NCBI GenBank assembly: GCA_009869945.1 | Contig: WIXG01000028.1 | Location: forward strand, 1 to 64,000 | Direction of reading: 5' to 3' | Source: Mesaphorura yosii | Lineage: Eukaryota > Arthropoda > Collembola > Poduromorpha > Tullbergiidae | DNA: 64,000 nt | Shown here: one piece after another, positions 1 through 11,908 of the stretch | Layout of the letters: each line of letters begins with the position of its first letter | How positions within the stretch are numbered: the first letter of the stretch is position 1 | Program-made: the position numbers and the translations under genes | The notes under the pieces: generated by a model | What the model was told of the DNA's origin: nothing | Seen by the model: the letters and a program-made list of their open reading frames with translations, nothing else | The model's database searches: none

Positions 1-3000
1 TTTCAATCTCTGCAGACTGGAATTAAAAAGAGAGCACAATAGCAAAAACTAGATTGGCACAATCTTCTGATAAAACTGAGATGCCACTTCGTTTGAGGTG
101 AGACACAATTCACACTTCGCACATGCACAAATATGCGTTCCACGTGGCGTCTCAAGAATCCACACAATCACGTATTCAGAGTTTAGCTAATCAGACGACG
201 TGTATTACATGAGAAACCATTCTCATGTCAACACAAAACACAAAGGCATGTTGAGATTTATTGCTACGCGTCTTTCCTTCGTGAGTATCTATTCCGCAGA
301 CTGTCAGTTCCTGCTGACCACCACTTTCAGCGTCTTTTTGGCACAAGACACACTTGGAATTTTTCAAGGGCTGTCACAATTATGAATTCCGCTTCTCATT
401 GCATAATTAACAGCCGACACGTAATGGGAGTCTATTGTATTCCTAGGTGGATGACCTAGTGATCGTGAATTTAAATGTTGCGTAGCTATCGAAGTCCTGA
501 GTTCCTGTGCTCTCTTTCAGATTTCAGGAAATCGAATCGATGGTATTTTAATTGGTTAAGGTCGTCGTGATGCGAAGTGGATCCGACCAAGTTGATGGTT
601 GAGGCACCGCACAAACTGACGCCAAGAAACTAGTCTTGTGTGTCTTTGTCACTTGTCTAATCTTGAATGAATCTTGTTTCCCTTTTCTTCGACGGCTTCT
701 GCGTTTGCTATTCACCCATGCCGTGGTGTGCTTGTTGATTTACAGTCCAATACATTTAGCTCAGGTATGCGCCTCGTGTCTCGCGCAGGTTCGCCGCAGC
801 AGTGGACTCAGATGGAATCAGATACTTAGTTATTTTGTCAAGGTGGTGGTGAGCGATGAATAATTGTAAAGAGGATTCCATCAAGACCTCGTCTTCTTGC
901 TCTTGCTGCATTGCAGCTCAGCAAAAAATGAAATCGACTACCTTTTGTCGTAACAATGCAGCAACCGTGGCTCTGGTTCAGTAATGAATCTCTAAATATC
1001 ATTTATTGTTGGTCGCGCAGTCCACAATGGAGCCTCACACGCAAAGTTCGCGCATACGATGTAATTATACCTTTGACTCGGATTCGACATTCGACTCTAT
1101 TGATTATGCGTGCATGGAATGCATTTAGAATGCCAACAATGCTCTCGCAAAGGAAAAATTGGAATAACACGGCGGCCTGAAGCTTCAGCCGAAGCCTTGT
1201 CGAAGCGTTCATCCGCAATCAGTCATTTTTGTCAATTATATGTGTGCTCCGCGACGCTCATCGAATACATAAATACGGGACTGTGGTTCTTCGGATGGCG
1301 ATGACATGCACGGAATGATGCGTTCTGGATGCAAACCAGAGCTGACTGTGGCACAGTCGACGAACGTACGAGTGGATTAAGCGTCAGAAGAGTGATGTTT
1401 ATTTCAATTCAACCCTTTCAGAGTCCAGAGTACCGTACCTCAACTATGAAACTTCCAATACCTGGAATAAAAAGAGAATGCAATGAGGCGAAAGGTGACA
1501 ACAACAAAACAAAATTCAAGAGCAAAATAACTGGACAATAGAGTATGCACATGCATTCTGTCTCTGTGAAGTTCACTTCGTTTAAAAGGTCGACAAAGAC
1601 CATTTGGAATACAAAGACCTTAATGACTTTAAACTCCTGAAAAAGGAGTGACCTCCATCCTGTCTGTACTCAAATTGTCGCTACTGAGAATTGCTCCCGA
1701 AATTGAAAATTGAACAAAATTGATGATCGGTGAAATTTAGATTATATTTCAGATTTCATGTTCATTTTGGGTAACTGAAAATTCGCCAATACGTGATTAA
1801 ACTGGTCGAACCAGTGTTTTCATTTGCTGGCCGACAGATTCATCACATGATCTAACAGAACCCGAAAACTTTGATTCACGCAGCCCAATGGACTTGACTT
1901 CTACTCTACCGAATTCTACAATAAATTTGTGCTACAAATATTGAAAACTGAATTCATGTATTTCTAATATCAATCTATTAAGCAAAACGTAATCCTGTTT
2001 AATCCCCATCCAGTCTTGGGTTAAGAAGTTCTTTCTATAACTCAAACTCTCTCTCTTCTAAATGGACTTTGTATTTGCATCATTTTAGAATTATTTCAGT
2101 GGTGAGCGGTGTTGGTTTTGGGACGTAGGCCATAGATTCAGCGAACTACTGCACTCGCTTGTGCATCGCTAAGTATTTCCTACAAGTTTTTATTTCCAGA
2201 TCATTAAACTGCGTCACGCTACGCCCAGTGACGGGCGGTGGCAATGGGTAATGCTGACACATGATTTGGTCAATATCGCCTAAACGATCAAGATCAATGT
2301 AGTGCGTAACTGTGTTGGCACTATCTATACGCATTACCTTCGCTGACTTTTAATTTAACTCATGCAAATTTCAGCAGAACGTCGTGCTCAATCAACGCTG
2401 TATCTTTCGACCCATCTTAATTTATTATTCAACATTCCTCTCGTAATTTATGCTTGTTTACCTGACCACATGGTTAATGTGTTGTTGATTTTTGGCATTA
2501 TTATGGCTCGCACAGTTTTGCTTCACCTTTCAGTCACATCATCGGTTATGGCTGCGTTCGTTCTTCTCAACAGAATTCCAACCTAAGTGTGGTGATGGTG
2601 GAGTGTGCTCACTGGAGGCCGTGATAATTTGAAGTTTTCCTCTTGCAAATTAGTTCCAGTGTCGGTCACATTGCAGCGACTCGATCTGCTGCGCCTAGAG
2701 ATTGATTTACAGTGTTGGGTGCCAAGTGCCAATGTCAACACGACATCTTTTGCTTCGAATCGTCGCCGTGCCAAGTAGTGATCTGGAAACCCCAAATTTG
2801 TCCTCAACTTGGCGGTAACGCTAAGATCAGGCGCTCTTGAGTGGAACGTATGCAAATTCATTTTAACGGAGGCGCCTATAATCAACGAGCCAGCAAGTGT
2901 GTAGTGCAAACGCATTGTTAAAAGGGAATCAAGAAGCCATTCTTGAGATGATGATCTGTAAAAATGACGACAATGAAGTAAAAAGCAGAATTGAATGACC

Positions 3001-3572
3001 CTGGGCAATCCACTCGATAATATTATTTACTATGTCAAGCCATATAGCTCGTTACAAGTGGCTCACGACTCGCGAGGCAGCCGCACAGCATCCACAGCCA
3101 CAATCACCAAATACCACGTCAAATTCAACGTGAGCATGATCCATTTCGCTTTCATTGGGTCAGCACCTCAGTCAGTCTGGTGTTTGGCGGAGTCAAGAAA
3201 CGCCGATCAATAGTCAATTTGTGAACTAGCCATCAAACTTGTGGATTTGTGAAATCCTAAAATTGCGATTAACGTATTCGGCCGGAATGTGTGCGTCCAT
3301 TTTTTGTGATCGAGAAAATGATGTTCAGACCGAACTTGGAACCCGCGAAAAGTGAACCCGACATTCGTGCCGTTGGTGCAATGTGCTGAGTGAAAGATTG
3401 GACACGTATTTTGGGCAGGGTCCTCTTCTATTCGTGCGCCTGCGTCAGGATCGGGATGATCCCGGATCGGCGGCACAAGTCTCTCGCGTAGTGTCATTTT
3501 GTTTGTGTATTCGCGTGCACGCAGCAGCTAGTTACGTATTTGTCCTACATAATTTGCAAAAGTAGTTTTACA
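1..3572. other. Upstream stretch with no supported gene
   Basis: No recognisable protein, RNA gene or transposon was found. The longest open frame is about 141 codons on the minus strand (2583-3008). It ends in a His-rich tail, has no domain I know, and I could not join it to neighbouring exons by splice signals, so it is probably chance. Part of this stretch is presumably promoter or 5' UTR for the CUB gene that starts at 3573. Confidence 0.5.
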
Positions 3573-5714
3573 ATGACGACAGTGATAAATGTCTCATTTT
3601 TGGTTCCAACCACAACAAGAATTACAGCTGTAATGATAACCAGCAGAGCGACTACTCTCACCTTCATCCTCACGTTCCTACTTGTATCTTTCCGTCTCGG
3701 CCAAGGTTCTGGCGGTCAGTCGCGTCGAAATCTATTAACTCTCTAATTAATTTACATTTTATTGTAGAATACCAACGAGATAATTACATTACTATGCGTA
3801 TACATGCGTGAATAATCCAATTCAGTAATTCATTCGGTCGAGCTGAGTGTCAACATACAACGCAGTTAATGCAAGACGATAGGCGAGACTTCGTAAGGGG
3901 TACGTTGAGACAAAACTGCCAGGCCTGCTGAACTGATGAATACTGAAATTGTACATTGCAGAGTTTTCGGTCTGTGAGCCACAAATTCATCTCCAAGATT
4001 AGTTCAAGAAATGCTGAGCCCATTTACGACGTATAAATAAATTTTCATTCAAAGCCTTCAGGCAAATATTGAACTTTAGGTGCAACACGTCGATTGACTT
4101 GTATTTGTTCGGGGTAGTAAGCAATAATTTTTATCAACGTCAATGAAGCCTAGCGTAGTAAATCTAGGTTATTATACTCGTAAACTGCGATCTCTGCACT
4201 CACATGAGTCATAAAATCTTTGGAATGAATCATAAATATGATTGCATGTACAAATTACAGTAATTTTATGAACTAGTTTAAAGCTCGAATGCGATCGCGT
4301 GTTGCGTAAGTTTGAAAAGTCAAATATCAGTTTCACATAAATTTTTTGGCATTTATACAGCCTTGAGAGTGCGCCTGAGCCATGCCTGGCAAGCAATAGA
4401 GATGTAATTAAATGCAAAATTTACGACGAATTGCGAAATGAAACTTGGCAACTTGGCACAGCATAGCCTTACTTGTAGGCTCTATTTGCTAATTAGTAAT
4501 TAATAATATCGACGTGAGATCGCAATTAGACACTGTCTTAATCAGTATTGTACTGTCTGCTTTGATTTTATACTACTTTAGCAAACAACATTAAATAGAA
4601 AGACTATAAAAACTGTACTTATTTTTTCCAGTGTTGGGGTCATGCCACACTCTCTTCGTGTCCAAAGAAGGGGTAATCAGATCCCCAAACTTCCCAGGGA
4701 AGTATCCTGAACATCTAGACTGCATTTACGACATCGTTCGCCCAGAAGATAAAAACGTGTGTGGAATTAGACTTGTTTGTAAGTTCTGTAATCTATTAAA
4801 TTTAGCCATTCAGCTTGAATGAAGGTTGAGATAACGAGAGACCTGATCTGTTTCAGGGGACTCATTTGCGCTGGAACCTCCAGATCCGCAAGATGGATTC
4901 TGCAAGAAAGACTGGCTCTCGGTGGACCACTGCGTGCCCGAGGGCGGTTCCAGATTCTGCGGAAATCTGTCCAAAACAACATGTGAGGCTATTCGCTGGA
5001 GCTTGTCGTGACTCCTAAAATAAATATTAAGGAATGAATGATTCATGTTATGTGCTTAGATGATTATCCGTTGGAGCCATCAGCGGAGGCATTTCGCTTA
5101 ATCTTTCATTCCGACAAGACCATCGTGAGCAATGGTTTTCAAATACAGTACAAGTTCCTGAACAATTGCTTACATGGTCTGTATTGGAATCCTCCAATCA
5201 CAACAATTCCTGGCGTCCTACCTTTGAATATACCGTGCTTTACTCAGATCACAGAGAGAAAGGGAACGATCAACACGCCTTACTATCCGCTAAACTACGG
5301 AAATGATATGGATTGTGTGTATGAATTCATTCGGTAAGACCACTTCAAAGTCTGCAAAAGACTTTAAAAATAATCAGCTTAATTTGCTTTCAGCGAATCG
5401 CCATTTATGTGTGGGGTTCGAATGCGAGTTCTCAACTTTGAGTTAGACAACGCGATAGCGACAGAACTTGGAGGCGCATGTCTTGACTTTTTCCATTCCC
5501 CTGGTTGTGGCTTTCTTTGTGGCAAACTGAAATTCCGATGTAAGTTTAATGGAGCTTACAAACATTTTCCTCCAATTGTTCCTAATTTATCTTTACAGGG
5601 ATCGCGAGATTCCAGCCGGGCGCCGTGAGCCTGAAGTTTCACTTCCACTCGGACGAGAATTCAACGCATTCAGGATTTCAGATTGCATTTGAGCAAGTTT
5701 ACGACTGCTACTGA
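3573..5714 (+). CDS. Secreted protein with two CUB domains
   Basis: Six exons join in phase with GT-AG junctions: 3573-3714, 4632-4778, 4857-4982, 5060-5333, 5394-5539 and 5599-5714 (316 aa). The ATG at 3573 lies in an ACAATGA context and is followed by a long hydrophobic segment (TLTFILTFLLVSF) that reads as a signal peptide or anchor. CUB 1 begins near residue 52 (CHTLF, then IRSPNFPGKYP, CIYDI) and contains WLSVDHC and RFCGNLSKT. CUB 2 begins near residue 195 (CFTQITERKG, NTPYYPLNYG) and ends in HSGFQIAFEQ. The SPNFP..YP opening, the paired cysteines and the closing GFxIxYx strand are family hallmarks. CUB domains are extracellular beta-sandwiches that bind proteins or sugars. No protease or other enzyme domain follows, so a binding role outside the cell is inferred. 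The first intron is the longest, 917 bp, and holds nothing recognisable. Confidence 0.85.
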
Positions 5715-6603
5715 TCACTGCTGAGATCTTACGGAAATTATGGTTTCCAAAGATAAAAGCACCCATACTACGTCAGATTGTTGTGGCAGGCGATGATCTC
5801 ACTTTTAGATCCTATTTCGAGTGGGTGCGGCTAAAAATTCTTGTATCAGTTGTGGATGAAATCCCTATTTAAAGAAGTGTTTGCGATGAACTTGGCTTGG
5901 GTTCACAAATTTAAGTTGGCTATGACTTTGCAGGATTTGATTCAACTAGTTAATGAAGCCCATAAGTTTATCTCCAGTACCAGTTTTCCATATCTCCCGA
6001 AATACCAACTTCCTTTTTTTTTTACTGATTTGTATATTTTATACTGTTTCGTACTGAAATTATTCGAGGAATACAGAGCATGCAGATTAAAAATTAAAAT
6101 GCAGATAACCGAAGTGGACGGTTTTGGCTGATGACGCTAATTATTATTGAGAAATCTTGGCGTCAGTTTAGCTACGACAAACGAAAATAGTTTATGTAAG
6201 CTGGAACGACTAGGAGACATCTTTCAATTTTTGACATTTGCTTGATATTTGAGACTGCGTTTTACTGAAATAAAACGAAATCCTGGTCTTCAAAATAGTC
6301 ACCTTCCTGGTTCAGGGCATCTTATTGATTTGCAAATGCAAAATTGCAAACACTGTGTAAATAATTCCTTTATTCATCTGCTTAAATAGTTTCCGTTTGG
6401 TGTACAGCTTAAACTCAAATACATCCTTGCCGTGAAGAAGGGTATGGTTTCCATGTTGAAAGATAAAATATTTTGGTTGACAGATTAATGGAGTAGGACT
6501 TTCGTGGAAACGATGAATGGAACGTAGAGTCCAAAAATACTGCTTAGTGGTCACGTATTCTTCTATCTTCGCGGCGTACTACGCTATCATTCCTTCTATT
6601 TAC
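5715..6603. other. Intergenic gap between convergent CUB and CRAL-TRIO genes
   Basis: The two neighbours are convergent, so this gap should hold both 3' UTRs. Open frames of about 80-96 codons occur on both strands (5841-6131 plus, 6312-6554 minus). They show no known domain and no convincing splice links. I see nothing else. Confidence 0.5.
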
Positions 6604-9233
6604 TTAAATTTCTGGTAAAATATCCGGAATGATGTACTTGCACAGGTCTTCCTCTGAGCTCACAAACACCACTTTGCTCACTGTGTTCTCGTCCAACCTG
6701 TTTCACGCAAATTCAAATCAGTTAGTCACTGCTTGCGTCTCATGGAAAAGACGTATGCCAAAATGGATGACCTACCAGCCGCTGATCACTGTCCAGCATC
6801 CTTTGAAAATTCCAGGAGCGTTGTAGATCAAGCAAACTCCGAGTCGCTCAGGATAGTGTCGAGATAGCAGCCATGATCAACACGATTAGAGACGATTCGT
6901 TCACAGACAACCAGCCTTCAGGTTATTTGAGTAAGTCATGAATCAAATCGATACAGGTCATTAATTCGGAGGGAAAAAGAAAACCTTCGTGAACACGGGA
7001 CTGGATTCACAGGGCCTTTGAGCGTTTATGTAAACGTGCAGATTACAGTAACATCCGCCCAAATCGATTTTCATCATGCATGCTTTGACTTTAACACGGT
7101 TGTCTGTGGACGAATCACGCTAAATTACCATATCAGGTTCTTGATGAGTTGGTAGTCCATACAATTGAGACCAAAATCTTTAAGATCAAATATAATACAC
7201 AAATTGTCCACAACTTCCTCAAAGCATTTCTTTGATGCTTGCTCCTGAAAAGAAGGCACGGCACAATCATATGATTTGCACAAAATGTGTCGAAATTCTC
7301 GAAACGCAGATTTACAAGAGAATACAAGACCTACAAGGCAGAATACGATGAACTTCGTCAAGTCTTCAATGTTTCTGTCGTTCACATTGTGGTACTTGGC
7401 TGGAATATAAATGACAGGACGACCATGCATGTCCCGATGCTTGAGAACAAGTGCTTTCTTTCCGTCCAGCTGGCTTCGGATTACTTCATTCTCTTCCGTC
7501 AAAGACTCGACTCCATACTCCTTTCTCCATTTGTTGGTTTTCAGAATTTGCTGAAAAATAAAACAGAAAGCATCAGTATCAGCATACGCATATCCATCCA
7601 AATATTAAGCCATCAACTCATAATTCGCATTTCGAACCCGGCTGTTCGAAATAGGTCATGCCAGCAGAATAAGTATCGTTTCATAACCAGGTCACTTTCT
7701 TTTTACGTGCCATGCAAGGGAAATCACACCATGCAGGTCTACTATATCTGTGACCACTGCTTTCCTTCTGCTCGTTTCTGAGGCAAGCATAAGAGGAACA
7801 GCCACAGCTGGACAGAAACAGAAATGAGAAGAGCAATTTACGTAAATGCGTGCAATCTTTTAATCTTTCGTTTCCATTGATTTCTCGCTCAATTCATTTC
7901 ACCTCCTGTTGCCCTGAGTCTTGTCAATGGCGCAGTGTTGTTTGGAACGTGACAAGGCGACAAGGAAGGACTGATTAGGTCAATAAAGTAGTCCGGTGGA
8001 ATAGTACTCACATCTCTGTATTCAACGTATTGCTTTTCATTCCTTGCATTCTAAATGTATGATTTACGAGAATGATCTACGCATCATTGTCACTATCACG
8101 TAAATTAGGAAATTCAATATGTGTGTCCCATCTCTCTGGAGTATTAACTGGGGCAGCAGGCTACAATGGAACAACGAACAACCGTGCCGAAGAGCCGCGT
8201 CAAACCACTCTACTCACAGATGCTGTTCTATTGAGAACTGAGAGACGCAAAATAATTAAGTCCAAGTAGCTTGTAAACAGAATAATTTATTTACCCGGGC
8301 CTACTCGCAATAGAGACGAAAGTCCCATCTACCATTGCTATTCTAGCACCAAGCCTGGCTACCGTACCGTGTCTCTTCAGTTTGCATGGTTCTGTTTCAT
8401 GCTCTCAAGCTCCAAGTTCGCAGAAATTGACAATGATGCGATGGTGGCATTACAGCTTATGGGATGTCAAGGTTATATGCAAAATTTACCACGTCAATTA
8501 TTAAAACGGCAGTGTACATTAATGCCAAGCTATGTACATCATCAAGCTTTTTCCTTAGTACTATGAAAATACTGATGTGTCCCTCAACTTCTCAAGCTCG
8601 TGCAACATGCATTTCACACGAGCTCTCTTCTGTGCGACGGCTGTGAGAAGCACAACGAGCAACAACAACGCTTACAAAATTTAATTAAGTGTCTCTTACC
8701 TGGAAAGCCAAATCTACGGTTTTGAAAGCTCTCAGGTTTCCTGCAACATTTAAAAATGAGAACGCTGAGTATTCACAATAGTCACTTCATTTAGCGTAAG
8801 CGAAAATTGCTTCGTCTTTTGAACTGTGACCGTCAGCGCAGAGCAGACACATTTTTGTGTCACTTGAGCGCGCTCGCGTTCTAAGAAATTAAGTTTTGAA
8901 GTATTACTTAACAGGAAAATAAAACAAACATCATGCTTTATGCGCATTCAGTTAAGCAAGCATGTCCTTCCGCGTTTCACGTATGTCGGAATTGACAAGC
9001 CAACCACTCGATTCTGATATCGCTAGATTTCACTTGCACAATTAATTTTCGGCTTCAACATTAAATGTATGCGTTCTTAACTTACGTCGAATTGCAAAGT
9101 CATTGACAAACTGGTCAGGATCCGCGTCGAAAATCAATTTTAGGCGATTTTTCAGCTCTTCAAAGTCACTCTCGGAAACGAGTCTTGAATTTTCGCCCAT
9201 TTCTTCTCTGTCGGAATCAAAATCAGAGTACAT
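6604..9233 (-). CDS. CRAL-TRIO (Sec14-like) lipid-transfer protein, MOSPD2-type, without MSP domain
   Basis: Exons in transcript order: 9233-9086 (starts MYSDFDSD), 8740-8700 (41 bp), 7550-7335, 7244-7129, about 6865-6776, 6697-6604. Joined in phase, the first three give DPDQFVNDFAIRR, then NLRAFKTVDLAFQ, then QILKTNKWRKEYGV, which is the CRAL-TRIO N-terminal helical region. The domain proper follows: HRDMHGRPVIYIPAKYH, CIIFDLKDFGLNCMD, YPERLGVCLIYNAPG, and WLDENTVSKVVFVSSEE split across the last junction. The order matches the lipid-binding half of MOSPD2. The roughly 234-residue protein stops right after this domain, with no MSP domain and no membrane anchor, so a soluble lipid carrier is inferred. 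The weak point is exon 5: no AG acceptor keeps the correct frame just upstream of the RHYPERL codons, so that boundary is approximate. The intron 7551-8699 is 1149 bp and otherwise unremarkable. Confidence 0.72.
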
Positions 9234-11908
9234 GGTTATGCTTAATGACCCTCTCCACAAATGGCAGATTTTCTGCTCACGGCACACGGCACAGACACAA
9301 ATGTAGGCTGAATTTGGCTGTTTGCGGCACAACTTGTGACACTTTGGGAGCAGAAGGCCCTGTCACAAAGAACGCGGTAAAGTTCTAATGAGAGACAATT
9401 GCTTTGCCTGCACATCGTAAAATGAACTGTAAACTCTAAAAGCTGTTAAACTCAACCAAATTACCACACGTCCAATGCTCAACATTTAACCAAAGTCATT
9501 AATCTAGTACAGTGTAAATTGACTGCAAATGTGAAAGTGGAGTACTTATTGGTTTGAGGTCGACCTGTCATTCAGCCCACTCGCGTTGGCAAAAGCATAA
9601 ATTAAAAAATATGCCAAGTCAAATGCCAAACCATTCCAATTTCCAATTTCGGAAAAGCCGTACAATTAGACCCAGTAATGGCTTTGAAAATGGTGACATG
9701 ACATAGAGTTTGAAAGATACCTTCCAGTGAATGTAATTATGAAGACGCATTATTAAAAAGAACGATACTAAAAGTTAAACTTCGCGTTGAATCGTGAGCA
9801 TAATTTCGATTGCAACTTTGCGATGCTCAACGCTTGTAGAGATACTCAAGTGTCTCAATATTATCTCATTACGCACTTTACAAAATCGAAAGTGTCTGTC
9901 GTGTTGATATTTTAAACCTTACCTTCTTGCTTTGAAGCTGTCACTAAGCTCGAGTCTTGATTCAGAAATTGCAGAAAACGAGTTTGAAGTGGTGACTGAA
10001 TAATTCAGTAATCAATACTGGGAGCTAGAAAGATGCATCAATTTCAAAACTTCTGCTGATGATGAATGATGTCTATTGGACGTATGTCACGTTTGCAACT
10101 CGAAAGGCGTTCCCGTAGTAGTTGGATGCGCTCGCAAAATTGCATAAACGTGTAATTGGTAACTCCAGTGGCTGATTACAAAATGTCTTGACCGAACTAA
10201 CCACAAATAAAGGAATGTGACTCAGGACTCGGGACACTCGTGAGCACACTAATTTTAGAACTTTGTTAGTGCAATGATAGCAGACACCCGTGACAGACTA
10301 CAGACTAGCATGAGCCTTACTTGCACAACAATGCAATCAATCACGCTCTTGAATACTGACTGGGTTAATAATAGCGTGACTAAACAATTCAAAACTGGTT
10401 CGAGTTGTATACGTACGAGCCCACGAGTCCCGATGCAATGAGTCAAACTTTTGCAGTAGTAATGTGAAGACCTTGTGGTGTCCTTAAGCAAGTAGCGAGG
10501 TTTTTACTAATGTAGCAAACCACATAAGTCTTTTATTGATTATCTGTTCCCTACATTTGCGATTGCATAATCTTGGTGCTGGGCTGGTGCTCCCTCGCTA
10601 GCACGTAGCAGCAGCAGAAGGAGCTAAACTCGAATGAGATATTAACTTGGGAGATCCACGATAGATTTACGCCTACATTAAGTTAAAGTAGTTGAGGAAG
10701 GGGGCGAACAGGAACGACACAACACTGCGAAACAATGGAATTTTAGTACTATTAGCACAGGCAGAGTGGGTCTGAGACTTGCAAATTACGTGAAAATCTA
10801 CGTCTCCTGAACAAAAGCACAATCTGTGACGACCACCTTACATCAAAATCCATCTGTGAAGATTTGCACACATTTTACATCGGCTTCGGCGCAGGGTTCC
10901 CGATTTGAGCATGTGTAGTGTCAACTGCTCGTTCCGCTAACCTGTTGTGCGAAAAGCCGAACACCCAGGAAGCACAGCAACCACTCTAGAAGGCACGCAT
11001 TTGTCTCCTGTATGCAAGTACAAAGGACTGAAGCGTAAAGTAGCTGTCGATTTATTTGAACTCGTAATTTAGACTTATTCGGCATCCTGTTTGCAGTACG
11101 TGAGATTTCGCACTGACAGCTTTCAATTTATGCACTAACAAGTGAACCGATTTCGAGCCCTTAATATTTACTAATGGAATAACTGCTGCATTGAAATTTG
11201 TGCAACTGTGAAGCGGACAGGTATCCGTAAGATCCGTCGCTGATTCCAGACAGATACTCATTTATCAGTAAGTTATTATTTCTTTCGCTTTCAATTTGCT
11301 TATCGCACAAAGAACCGGAGCGAAGGGTTGATCTCTGCTGGAACCTCCTCGCCACGGTTGCAACGAAATGATAACGATAACGATCTCGAGAACCTTTTAA
11401 GAGGAAATACAAATAGAGTAAATGTGTATTGATTTCATAATTTGCTTCATACAACTCGATTTATGAACTCACGACTCGTAGTTAAGCATATTACGGAATA
11501 CGTGATTGTGTTTGGTTCAACCGAATTTGTCGTAATTCATTTGCGTACGGCTTTATTTAAAAACTCGTCGCAGATACATATTGATTAGCCTTATTGAGTT
11601 AGCTTTAATTTATCTGAAGCGCATTACGTAACTGTCTTAATGAATTCCCTTTTCTTTTTATGTTTTCCAGTCTCAGTATTTCATTCAAATCTCAAGAACT
11701 CAGAACCGAAGAACTGAGTCCTTAACGGCAGCAAATTTGCGATCGCCGACTTTGGTAAGCTGTACGATATTATCATATTGCAGATAACTAAAAGTAAGTT
11801 GGATAAATCTGAAAACCCTTCACTCTTGCGACCTAGATCCACTGAACCCGAACTCAGCAACACTTCGACATTATTATTGTCTCATTTTGGATAGACTACT
11901 TACACAAA
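9234..11908. other. Intergenic region between divergent CRAL-TRIO and RIC8 genes
   Basis: No supported coding exon. The genes on either side are divergent, so this 2.7-kb stretch should carry both promoters. A pyrimidine-rich stretch ending in AG near 11671 could be a splice acceptor for a RIC8 5' UTR exon, but I cannot pair it with a donor. Open frames here (for example 97 codons, minus, 11161-11454) show no known domain. Confidence 0.45.

Noticed and set aside
2583-3008. 141-codon minus frame in the left intergenic region
   Set aside because: No domain, no splice partners and a low-complexity tail; a frame of this length is expected by chance at this scale.
7287-7781. 164-codon plus frame opposite the CRAL-TRIO exons
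   Set aside because: The minus strand carries the recognisable lipid-transfer domain with in-phase exons; the plus frame is a shadow.
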